From Pseudofulvibacter geojedonensis (GTDB taxonomy: Bacteria; Bacteroidota; Bacteroidia; Flavobacteriales; Flavobacteriaceae): a stretch of 64,000 nt of DNA. The DNA is taken from contig NZ_JBHTJM010000003.1 in the NCBI RefSeq assembly GCF_042675745.1, positions 1 to 64,000 on the forward strand, given 5' to 3'. A program made the translations under genes and the position numbers. The notes below the pieces were generated by a model. It made no database searches, was not told where the DNA came from, and saw nothing but the letters and a program-made list of their open reading frames with translations. Positions 53,338 through 61,406 of this stretch are shown one piece after another (positions within the stretch are counted from its first letter, which is position 1; each line of letters begins with the position of its first letter).

Positions 53338-55773
53338 TTAATTGGTTCCTTCAACCGGAGTTTCCGTTTTATTTTTAACGTGTTTTTCAAGCCATTGGTC
53401 TTGTTCCCAAAGCATGTGTAAAACAGATTCTTTAGCTCTGTAACCATGACTCTCTTTTGGCAACATTACTAATCTTACTGGAGCTCCTAATCCTTTTAAG
53501 GCATTAAAATAACGTTCACTTTGTAGAGGATATGTTCCTGAGTTATTATCAGCTTCTCCATGAATTAATAATAGTGGAGTTTTCATTTTATCGCAATGCA
53601 TGAAAGGAGACATATTATAATATACTTTTGGAGCTTCCCAATAGTTTCTTTCTTCACTTTGGAAACCAAAAGGAGTAAGAGTTCTGTTGTAAGCGCCACT
53701 TCTAGCAATTCCAGCAGCAAATAAGCTTGAGTGTGTTAATAGGTTTGCAGTCATAAAAGCTCCATATGAATGCCCACCAACGGCTACTTTATTTCTATCA
53801 ATATGTCCTAAATTATCTACGGCGTCAATAGCTGCTTTAGCATTAGAAACTAATTGTTTTATAAAAGTATCATTAGGTTCTTCTTTTCCTTCACCTACTA
53901 TAGGGAAGGAAGCATTGTCTAATACTACATAGCCTCTAGTTACCCAATAAATAGGAGATCCATACCAAGGGTAGGTAAACTCGTTAGAGTTTGAAGTGCT
54001 TTGTCCGGCACTCTTTTTATCTTTAAACTCTCTCGGGTAGGCCCACATAATCATAGGGTATTTTTTTCCTTTTTCGTAATTAGTAGGTAAGTATAGAGTT
54101 CCAGATAATTCTAAACCATCTTCTCTTTTATATTTAATTACTTCTTTAGAAACATTTTGGATGCTACTATATGGATTCTTAAATTGAGTAACAGGTATTA
54201 ACCCTATTCTCTTTTTTACATTTCTAATGTAGTAATTAGGATACTCATTTTTAGATTCAATACGAACCAAAATTTCACCTTTATTCATGTCTAAAGCAGA
54301 GCTAAGATTTTCAACTTTATCAGTTAATTTTGATTGATATAATCTAGTTGTTTTTTTATTTTTTAAGTTAAACTTATCAATAAAAGGAAACTTTCCTTCC
54401 TTACTGTATCCGTCTCCAATTAGATAAGCATTGCTGCCAGTAAGATCTAAGATATACCTTCCAAATTCATTCCTTTTGGTTACAAAATTACCTGGGGCAT
54501 TGTATCTGTCTTGGTAATTCCTATCAAAAATAATTTTAGGATTACTGTTGTTAATAGACGGGTTAAATACATAAGCTTTAGTGTTTCTAGAGTTCCACCA
54601 GTAATCATGAGCAATAGCAGTTTTATTATTTCCCCATTGAATTCTATAAAAACGACCCATAGTTTTAAGCAAAGGTTTTGGCGTACCTTTAAAAGGGGCA
54701 TCTAACTCAAAAACTTGATCTCTATGCGAAACTTCATTTTTAGGATTTCCCTCGTCTAAAGCTTCTGCCCAATATAGGGTAGATGGTTTGTCAGATCTCC
54801 AAGAAATACTTCTTTTACCTTTTCTAACAGCCATAAAACCTTTTGGTAAATCTTCTAATAAAGGAACTTTATTTATTGCTGTTATTATTTCTGCTTTAGT
54901 ATTGTATATATTAGTTTCAGAAGGGAATCTATTATAAGGAACTAGATATGAAAAAGGTTTTTGAACGGTAGAAACCATTACATAATTTCCATCAGGAGAG
55001 AAAGAGATGGTTTTATACATATCACTTTTCATCCATAATTGCTTATTACCTTTAAGGTCTACACGATATAATTCTGAATGAGCAAGTTGCTCGAAATTAT
55101 GTTCATCATTTTTGTTTTTTAGTAAATCTTGGTAGGTTCTATTTTGCGCTTTCTTACCTGCTTCACTAACAGATACTGTTGGTCCAGTTGGAATAGCAGT
55201 TTTGGTGTCAATTAATTCTTTTTTATTATTAGGAATAGTTTTAATTAAAAGAGAATTATTGCTTTTAAACCAATAAAAAGGTCTACCAGTATTAGCGTTT
55301 AGGTTAGCGTCTGTTATTTTTGTAGCAGATTTTTGATTGATGTCTAAAACCCATAATTCTACACCATTTGCTACGGTATTGGTAAAGGCCATTTTGTTTT
55401 CGTCTGGAGACCAACTAAAATTAGCAAGCAAACCATTTTTTGGTAATCCTTTAATGCTAGCTTCTGTTCCATTTCTTCCAATTCGTACTTTAATGTTGGT
55501 AAAATAACTTTGCCTACTATTAATATTAGTTTTGGGGTTGATTCGTAAACCAGCTAAACGCATTTCTTTTTCAGATAATTCAGAAATGTTTTTAAAACTA
55601 CTTCTATACAGAAATACAATATTTTCACCTTTACTATCGATTCTTATAGATGGTGCAAGAGGAGCATCTACTAACTGTAGTATTTCAGAAGGTGGGGTTT
55701 GATACCCTAAATTTTCTTGAGCTACTAGCGCAGAACTTAGGAGTAAAATAATTAAAAAGAAATAGTTTTTCAT
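53338..55773 (-). CDS. S9 family prolyl-oligopeptidase-type peptidase
   Basis: 811 residues, secreted (signal peptide MKNYFFLIILLLSSALVAQ). N-terminal beta-propeller (about 60-520; e.g. ANFSWSPDENKMAFTNT, SFSPDGNYVMVST) followed by an alpha/beta-hydrolase catalytic domain. The domain has nucleophile Ser in VAVGGHSYGAFMTANLL, Asp in LLIHGEADNNSG, and His in PKESHGYRAKESVLHMLWEQ. Hydrolyses oligopeptides in the periplasm or outside. Long but within the range of Bacteroidota S9 enzymes such as dipeptidyl-peptidase-like proteins; exact specificity not assigned. Confidence 0.93.
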   Translation of the reverse strand: MKNYFFLIILLLSSALVAQENLGYQTPPSEILQLVDAPLAPSIRIDSKGENIVFLYRSSFKNISELSEKEMRLAGLRINPKTNINSRQSYFTNIKVRIGRNGTEASIKGLPKNGLLANFSWSPDENKMAFTNTVANGVELWVLDINQKSATKITDANLNANTGRPFYWFKSNNSLLIKTIPNNKKELIDTKTAIPTGPTVSVSEAGKKAQNRTYQDLLKNKNDEHNFEQLAHSELYRVDLKGNKQLWMKSDMYKTISFSPDGNYVMVSTVQKPFSYLVPYNRFPSETNIYNTKAEIITAINKVPLLEDLPKGFMAVRKGKRSISWRSDKPSTLYWAEALDEGNPKNEVSHRDQVFELDAPFKGTPKPLLKTMGRFYRIQWGNNKTAIAHDYWWNSRNTKAYVFNPSINNSNPKIIFDRNYQDRYNAPGNFVTKRNEFGRYILDLTGSNAYLIGDGYSKEGKFPFIDKFNLKNKKTTRLYQSKLTDKVENLSSALDMNKGEILVRIESKNEYPNYYIRNVKKRIGLIPVTQFKNPYSSIQNVSKEVIKYKREDGLELSGTLYLPTNYEKGKKYPMIMWAYPREFKDKKSAGQSTSNSNEFTYPWYGSPIYWVTRGYVVLDNASFPIVGEGKEEPNDTFIKQLVSNAKAAIDAVDNLGHIDRNKVAVGGHSYGAFMTANLLTHSSLFAAGIARSGAYNRTLTPFGFQSEERNYWEAPKVYYNMSPFMHCDKMKTPLLLIHGEADNNSGTYPLQSERYFNALKGLGAPVRLVMLPKESHGYRAKESVLHMLWEQDQWLEKHVKNKTETPVEGTN

Positions 55774-55897
55774 ATTGTTTTTTAGGTTTAGTTAATTGAA
55801 GTAAAACTACTTAATTTCAAAATAGGTGTTTATTAAAAAGGTGTTAAATATGGCAAGTAATCCTGTAGAGTGCCATTAAAACTATAGAATAAAACCT

Positions 55898-55905
55898 TAC
55901 TTTTG
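55898..55905 (+). promoter_or_regulatory. Putative -7 box of fabH
   Basis: TACTTTTG fits TAnnTTTG and ends 21 bases before the fabH ATG. No spaced TTG was found. Confidence 0.35.
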
Positions 55906-55926
55906 AATTAAGTTAAACAAGTAAGT

Positions 55927-56937
55927 ATGTATAATTCAAAAATAATAGGATTAGGAAAGTATGTTCCAGAAAATGTAGTAACCAATCATGATTTGTCTAA
56001 AATTATGGACACTAATGATGAGTGGATTACGGAACGAACAGGAATAAAAGAAAGAAGATGGGTAAAAGATGGTAGTGGAGATACTACTGCAACAATGGGG
56101 GTGAAAGCTGCGCAGCAAGCTATAAATAGAGCGGGTATAGATAAGAACGATATAGATTTTATTATTTTTGCTACCCTAAGTCCAGACTACTATTTTCCAG
56201 GTCCTGGTGTTCAAGTTCAGCAAGCTTTAGATATAAAAACTGTTGGAGCCTTAGATGTTAGAAATCAGTGTTCAGGTTTTGTGTATGCCATATCTGTAGC
56301 CGATAATTTTATAAAAACGGGTATGTATAAAAATATACTTGTAATTGGATCTGAATTACATTCACACGGGTTAGATAAAACAACAAGAGGTAGGGGTGTC
56401 TCTGTTATTTTTGGCGATGGAGCAGGAGCTGCAGTTTTAACAAGAGAGAAAGATAACAGTAAAGGTATTCTATCTACTCACTTACATTCTCAAGGTCAGC
56501 ATGCAGAAGAATTGGCTTTAATAGCTCCAGGAATGGGTAAAAGATGGGTGAATGATATTATAAAGGACAATAATCCAGATGATGAAAGTTATTTTCCGTA
56601 CATGAACGGACAATTCGTATTTAAAAATGCAGTAGTTCGTTTTTCTGAAGTGATTATGGAAGGGTTGCAAACGAACAATTTAGATAAAGAGCAAATAGAC
56701 ATGTTGATTCCGCATCAGGCTAATTTGCGTATAGCTCAGTTTATTCAGAAAAAATTTGGCTTGAATAACGATCAGGTATTTAACAATATCCAAAAGTATG
56801 GTAATACAACTGCTGCTTCTATACCTATTGCATTGTGTGAAGCTTGGGAAGAAGGAAAAATAAAAGAGGGAAATACGGTTGTTTTAGCAGCTTTCGGAAG
56901 TGGGTTTACTTGGGGAAGTGCGATTATAAAATGGTAA
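55927..56937 (+). CDS. fabH: 3-oxoacyl-ACP synthase III (KAS III)
   Basis: Thiolase-fold enzyme of 336 residues starting fatty acid elongation by condensing acyl-CoA with malonyl-ACP. Catalytic Cys115 in DVRNQCSGFVYAI, His in IPHQANLRIAQF and Asn in KYGNTTAASIPIAL form the full triad. Conserved ERTGIKERRW and FGSGFTWGSAIIKW ends. No lipid genes adjacent; it may be a branched-chain-primer form (usual in Flavobacteriaceae) or a secondary paralog. Single-gene unit ending in a strong terminator. Confidence 0.93.
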   Translation: MYNSKIIGLGKYVPENVVTNHDLSKIMDTNDEWITERTGIKERRWVKDGSGDTTATMGVKAAQQAINRAGIDKNDIDFIIFATLSPDYYFPGPGVQVQQALDIKTVGALDVRNQCSGFVYAISVADNFIKTGMYKNILVIGSELHSHGLDKTTRGRGVSVIFGDGAGAAVLTREKDNSKGILSTHLHSQGQHAEELALIAPGMGKRWVNDIIKDNNPDDESYFPYMNGQFVFKNAVVRFSEVIMEGLQTNNLDKEQIDMLIPHQANLRIAQFIQKKFGLNNDQVFNNIQKYGNTTAASIPIALCEAWEEGKIKEGNTVVLAAFGSGFTWGSAIIKW

Positions 56938-56961
56938 TTAATTTACAGATATAAGTAAAAA

Positions 56962-57000
56962 CTAAAAATCCGCTTGAATTCTATTCAAGCGGATTTTTAG
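56962..57000. terminator. Bidirectional rho-independent terminator
   Basis: Perfect 18-bp inverted repeat (56962-56979 and 56983-57000; core ATCCGCTTGAAT/ATTCAAGCGGAT) with a TCT loop and A/T ends. Between convergent fabH and the TonB-type receptor gene. Confidence 0.9.
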
Positions 57001-57021
57001 CTTCTATATAGTAGGGTTTGA

Positions 57022-59424
57022 TTACATCATTCCTCCGCTACTACGTTTTTCATTATTATCTCTTCGTTTACGCTGTAAGGCTCTGTTTTTGCCTCCACCA
57101 AAACGGTAATTAAATCCGATATAAACTGATTGACTTTCCCAATTAAACTCTCCTTCTTGTCTGTAAGGCTTAGAACCTTCAAAACTAAAGTTCATGGAGT
57201 TAAAAATATCACTAACTCTAGCACTTACAGTTCCTTTTCCTTTGAAAACATTATAGCTTGCTCCAGCATCTATTTTCCACATTTCATTTCTTTGAAATTG
57301 TAAACCTAAATCAGGAGCACTATAAAAACCAGATAATTGAAAGCGTAATTTTTTTGTAGCTTTAAAGTTATTATTAATTCTAGTGTTAAAAGAAGTATTG
57401 TCTATTTCAACATCTTCAAAACCACTTGTGGTAGATTCACTAGAAACAACACCTTTCACAGTTTTATGATATATATCAAAACTAGCATTGGTATTCCACC
57501 ATTTAGCAAAACGTAAATTTGCAGATGCTTCAAAACCAAAAGCGTTGTTGTCATCAAAATTTTCGTGTGTTAGTATTAGTTTATTAGTAATAGTTGGGTG
57601 AATACTTACAGATCTATTAATTTCATCATTTATATTTCTGTAGAAAACACCTGTTGTTAAAGAACCTAATTTAATTTTTCTGGTATAATTTAATTCAAAA
57701 GAATTTGTAAATTGAGGTTGTAAATTTGGGTTTCCTTCTGAGTCTACAGAAGGAGTTGTCCATTCTCTAATTGGATTTACTTGCCCTATACTAGGTCTGT
57801 CAACTCTTCTGGAATAACTTAAGTTAAATGAGTTTTTTTCGTTTTGGTTATAAGTAACAAAAGCCGATGGGTAAATAGAGAAAATATCGTCAGTAAGTTT
57901 TTCTGTAGTAGTAGCATCAGCAACTGCATCATAGCCAGTGAAAACAGCGTCTATATTATAGCTTTCTAAACGAGTTCCGAACTGAGCACTCCACTTTTCA
58001 TTCCATTTTTTACTTAAGGTAACATATGCGGAATAGATTTCTCTATCGTAGGTAAAACTGCCATCTAGGTTTTGACCAGTAGATAATAAATTGTTTTCAG
58101 TGTTTTGAGTTCTACTTTCAAGCCCTAACTCTAATTTTGTAGTTTCAGAAAAAGGTCTAACATAATCTAAATTGATTAATAAATTATCTCTTTTATTACC
58201 TATTACATCTTCTCTAGGAGTATTGTTTAAATTAAAAAAAGCATCTTGAGGTGCGTCTGTAACATTGTAGTTAACTTCTAACTCTAAGTTTTGTCCTTCT
58301 TTACCAAAGTCAACTTTATAATCAACATTATAAGTTTGAGAGTGTGAGTCTGTTTCACTATTGTTTATTTGTAAAACGTTTCCATTAGAAGGGTCGCTAA
58401 ACAATAACTCAGTTCTACCAAATGTATCGCTATAAAATAAGTTTTGAGTAGTATAAAACGACAAAGTATTTTTATCATTAATATAATAATCAATACCAGT
58501 TTTTATTAAGTGAGAAGTATTATCTGTTCCAAAGTCAAAATTAGATCGGTTTTCTAAGTTTTCTTGATAACTATCTTTAAAACCATGGTTTTGATTTTTT
58601 CCAGTATTAAAACCATAATTACCATAAATATTTACTTTTCCTACTTTATAGTTAAGTCCTAAAGAGGAGTTTAATTTAGGAGTTATACCAAAGGTAAGCC
58701 CTGTAGAGATATTCCCATTAAACCCCATATTACTATTCTTGTGTAAAACGATATTAATAATACCACTCATTCCTTCAGGATTGTATTTAGCAGAAGGATT
58801 GGTAATTAATTCTATTTGTTTAATAGACGAAGAAGGTATTTGTTGTAATAGTTGAGAAGGGTCTATGTTAGTAGGCTTTCCATCAACTAAAACTCTTACA
58901 TTGTTATTTCCTCTCAATGCAATAGCACCTGTTTGTTGGTCTACAGATACAGATTGGATATTATTCATAATCTCTGTAGCGGTTGCCCCTGCTGAAACTA
59001 AATCTTTACCTATATTAATTACTTTTCTGTCAATTTTTTGTTCTACAGTAGATCTTTCTGCTATAACTTCTATTGCATCTAATTGTTCTGCTCCTTCCTT
59101 TAGGCTTATATTACCTATGTTTTGAGATTTGTTATTTCTTGTTAAGGTAATGTTTTGTACAACATCTTCATATCCTATAAATTGAACTTTTACAGTAAAA
59201 CTTCCTAAAGGTATTTTTTTTAGTTCAAAATTACCGCTTTCAGTGGTAATACCTCCAGTAATCAATTCATTATTATTATGAATGGATACAGTAGCATAAG
59301 GAATAGGTTCTTTAGTAAGGTTGTCTGTAACAATTCCAGAGATGCTTCCTATTTTAGGTGAGTTGTTTTGAGCATATGTAGTTATCATTGTTAATAACAA
59401 ACATAATGTTAGCAATTTTTTCAT
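57022..59424 (-). CDS. TonB-dependent-receptor-like outer-membrane beta-barrel protein
   Basis: 800-residue outer-membrane protein of the OMP_b-brl_3/TonB-receptor-like type. Signal peptide MKKLLTLCLLLTMITTYAQ; then a carboxypeptidase-regulatory-like beta domain (about 22-110, GSISGIVTDNLTKEPIPYATVSIHNN). A plug domain follows (AEQLDAIEVIAERSTVEQKIDRKV; NVRVLVDGKPTNIDPSQLLQQIP; ITNPSAKYNPEGMSGIINI), then a long barrel ending VSARVSDIFNSMNF...YIGFNYRFGGGKNR. A short C-terminal basic tail (ALQRKRRDNNEKRSSGG) extends beyond the barrel. Substrate unknown; no SusD-like partner is adjacent, so not a classical polysaccharide-uptake pair. The frame extends 33 codons upstream, but MKKLLTL at 59424 begins a clean signal peptide. 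Confidence 0.9.
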   Translation of the reverse strand: MKKLLTLCLLLTMITTYAQNNSPKIGSISGIVTDNLTKEPIPYATVSIHNNNELITGGITTESGNFELKKIPLGSFTVKVQFIGYEDVVQNITLTRNNKSQNIGNISLKEGAEQLDAIEVIAERSTVEQKIDRKVINIGKDLVSAGATATEIMNNIQSVSVDQQTGAIALRGNNNVRVLVDGKPTNIDPSQLLQQIPSSSIKQIELITNPSAKYNPEGMSGIINIVLHKNSNMGFNGNISTGLTFGITPKLNSSLGLNYKVGKVNIYGNYGFNTGKNQNHGFKDSYQENLENRSNFDFGTDNTSHLIKTGIDYYINDKNTLSFYTTQNLFYSDTFGRTELLFSDPSNGNVLQINNSETDSHSQTYNVDYKVDFGKEGQNLELEVNYNVTDAPQDAFFNLNNTPREDVIGNKRDNLLINLDYVRPFSETTKLELGLESRTQNTENNLLSTGQNLDGSFTYDREIYSAYVTLSKKWNEKWSAQFGTRLESYNIDAVFTGYDAVADATTTEKLTDDIFSIYPSAFVTYNQNEKNSFNLSYSRRVDRPSIGQVNPIREWTTPSVDSEGNPNLQPQFTNSFELNYTRKIKLGSLTTGVFYRNINDEINRSVSIHPTITNKLILTHENFDDNNAFGFEASANLRFAKWWNTNASFDIYHKTVKGVVSSESTTSGFEDVEIDNTSFNTRINNNFKATKKLRFQLSGFYSAPDLGLQFQRNEMWKIDAGASYNVFKGKGTVSARVSDIFNSMNFSFEGSKPYRQEGEFNWESQSVYIGFNYRFGGGKNRALQRKRRDNNEKRSSGGMM

Positions 59425-59531
59425 TTTAAGTTTTATTCGCTTTTTAATTGATGGTGTAATTTTGTAAACTACAAGACGACTGTAGCATATATATGTTACT
59501 ATTTTTTTATTCATTAACATCAATTTAACAA

Positions 59532-59897
59532 ATGAGAGAAAAGAAAACTTTAGTTATTGGAGCATCGTTAAAGCCAGATAGGTATTCTTATAAAGCTATC
59601 AATATGTTGGTTTCAAATAATATAGAAACAAAAGCATATGGTTTAAGAGAAGGAGAAATTGCTGGAATAGAAATTGATACAGAGTTATTACCCTATTCAC
59701 ATATTGATACAGTATCCTTATATGTAAATAAGAACAGACAACCAGATTTATATAACTATATTATTTCTTTAAAGCCTAAAAGAGTAATTTTTAATCCAGG
59801 TACAGAAAATACTGAGTTTCAAGAGCTACTGTTGAAAGAAAATATAGCTTTTGAAGAAGCATGTACTTTAGTGTTATTATCTACGAAGCAGTATTAA
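59532..59897 (+). CDS. CoA-binding (Rossmann) domain protein
   Basis: 121-residue CoA_binding_2 family protein, a single Rossmann-type domain: KTLVIGASLKPDRYSYKAINMLVSNNIE, SHIDTVSLYVNKNRQ, and PKRVIFNPGTENTEFQELL with EEACTLVLL. The family resembles the CoA-binding half of succinyl-CoA ligase and is commonly annotated as predicted CoA-binding; the biological role is unknown. The 3' end overlaps the end of the sodium:solute symporter gene by 17 bases (convergent). Divergent from the TonB-type receptor gene with about 107 bases between starts. Confidence 0.9.
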   Translation: MREKKTLVIGASLKPDRYSYKAINMLVSNNIETKAYGLREGEIAGIEIDTELLPYSHIDTVSLYVNKNRQPDLYNYIISLKPKRVIFNPGTENTEFQELLLKENIAFEEACTLVLLSTKQY

Positions 59898-61338
59898 CTC
59901 TTTTGCTAATTATCCATAATCCAATAAAAGTGAGAAGTCCGTTTATAATTAATATTTCAAAACCAATCTTATAGCCATTAAATAAGCTTTCTGAGTAAAG
60001 GTTTAACAAGTAAGAGATAACAGGTGAGATAACTGCTATTACCCAAACATGTTTATCATGGATTTGTTTTTTTGTTAACAGCCCAAAGGCGAAAAGACCT
60101 AATAAAGGTCCATAAGTATATCCTGCAGCTTTAAATAATTCCCATATAATAGAAACATCAGTAAATAAATACTTAAAAAGAATAATGATGATTATTAATA
60201 AAACACTAAACCCAATATGAATTAGTTTTCTGACTTTTTTTTGTTGGTTACTATCAAGCTTTTCGATGTCAACTATATCAATGCAAAATGAAGTGGTTAA
60301 GGATGTAAGTGCAGAATCCGCACTTGAGTAAGCAGCAGCTATTAAGCCTAATAAAAAGAAAGATGAAGTTAAGATTCCTACTTTAGGAAGCATTGCTATT
60401 GTTGGAAATAAATCATCTTTTTTTGCTTCTAAACCATTTTTAAGAGCAAAGTCAGTTAGTAATAAGCCTAAAACTAGAAAAAGTAAATTGACAAAAATGA
60501 GAATAATACTAAAGCTAACCATATTTTTTTGAGCATCTTTTAAATTCTTACAGGTTAAATTCTTTTGCATCATATCTTGATCAAGACCTGTCATAGTAAT
60601 AGTGATAAATATTCCAGATAAAAAACTCTTAATGAAGTATTGTGAATCATTCACATTATCAAAAAAGAAAGTTTTACTAAGTTTACTATTGTTTACATGT
60701 TTTATAACATCAGAAAAACTATCAAGTTCTAAGGATGATGCTAGGAAAATAGTAGTCACAATAACTGAGATTAACATGAATAAGGTCTGTAGAGTATCTG
60801 TCCAAACAATAGTTTTAATGCCTCCCCTAAAAGTATAAACCCAAATTAGCACTACAGTTATTATTACGGTAAAAGGGAAAGAAATACCTAAAGGCTTAGC
60901 TACCAAGAGCTGTAGAACATTTGCTACCAAAAATAACCTAAAAGAGGCTCCTATTGTTCTAGAAATTAAGAAAGCAATAGATCCCGTTTTATAACTTGTA
61001 ACTCCAAATCTATCTTTAAGATAGGTGTAAATAGACGTCAAATTTAGCTTATAATATAGAGGGAGCAATATATATGCGATAACTAGGTAACCAAATAAAT
61101 ACCCTAAAACAACTTGTAAGTACCCAAATTGTTTTCCTTCAACCGCTCCAGGTACAGATATAAAAGTAACACCAGACAACGAAGCTCCTATCATGCCAAA
61201 TGCAACTACATACCATGGAGATTGTTTGTTAGCCTTAAAGAACGTATCATTGCTATCGTTTTTACCAGTTAAGTAAGAAATGAGAATTAATACGACGAAA
61301 TAAGCTGATATTAAAAGAAGTACACTGGTTGTTGACAT
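59881..61338 (-). CDS. Sodium:solute symporter (SSS family)
   Basis: Inner-membrane symporter, 485 residues, about 13 predicted helices. SSS motifs include SLSGVTFISVPGAVEGKQFGYLQVVLGYLFGYLVIAYILLPLYY near the N-terminus, IYTYLKDRFG, TFRGGIKTIVWTDTLQTLFML (the GG(I/M)....WTD.LQ motif), and GLIAAAYSSADSALTSLTTSFCIDI. Driven by sodium; substrate not determinable (the family moves sugars, amino acids, vitamins or sialic acid). The convergent overlap with the CoA-binding gene is 17 bases. Confidence 0.92.
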   Translation of the reverse strand: MSTTSVLLLISAYFVVLILISYLTGKNDSNDTFFKANKQSPWYVVAFGMIGASLSGVTFISVPGAVEGKQFGYLQVVLGYLFGYLVIAYILLPLYYKLNLTSIYTYLKDRFGVTSYKTGSIAFLISRTIGASFRLFLVANVLQLLVAKPLGISFPFTVIITVVLIWVYTFRGGIKTIVWTDTLQTLFMLISVIVTTIFLASSLELDSFSDVIKHVNNSKLSKTFFFDNVNDSQYFIKSFLSGIFITITMTGLDQDMMQKNLTCKNLKDAQKNMVSFSIILIFVNLLFLVLGLLLTDFALKNGLEAKKDDLFPTIAMLPKVGILTSSFFLLGLIAAAYSSADSALTSLTTSFCIDIVDIEKLDSNQQKKVRKLIHIGFSVLLIIIIILFKYLFTDVSIIWELFKAAGYTYGPLLGLFAFGLLTKKQIHDKHVWVIAVISPVISYLLNLYSESLFNGYKIGFEILIINGLLTFIGLWIISKRVNTAS

Positions 61339-61370
61339 AATTAAACAAAGTAATTTTGGTTAAAAATAAG

Positions 61371-61378
61371 TATATTTG
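61371..61378 (+). promoter_or_regulatory. Putative -7 box of the BNR-repeat protein gene
   Basis: TATATTTG fits TAnnTTTG and ends 28 bases before the ATG at 61407. Confidence 0.35.
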
Positions 61379-61406
61379 CTTTTAACCGAATATAAAAATC
61401 CCTAAA

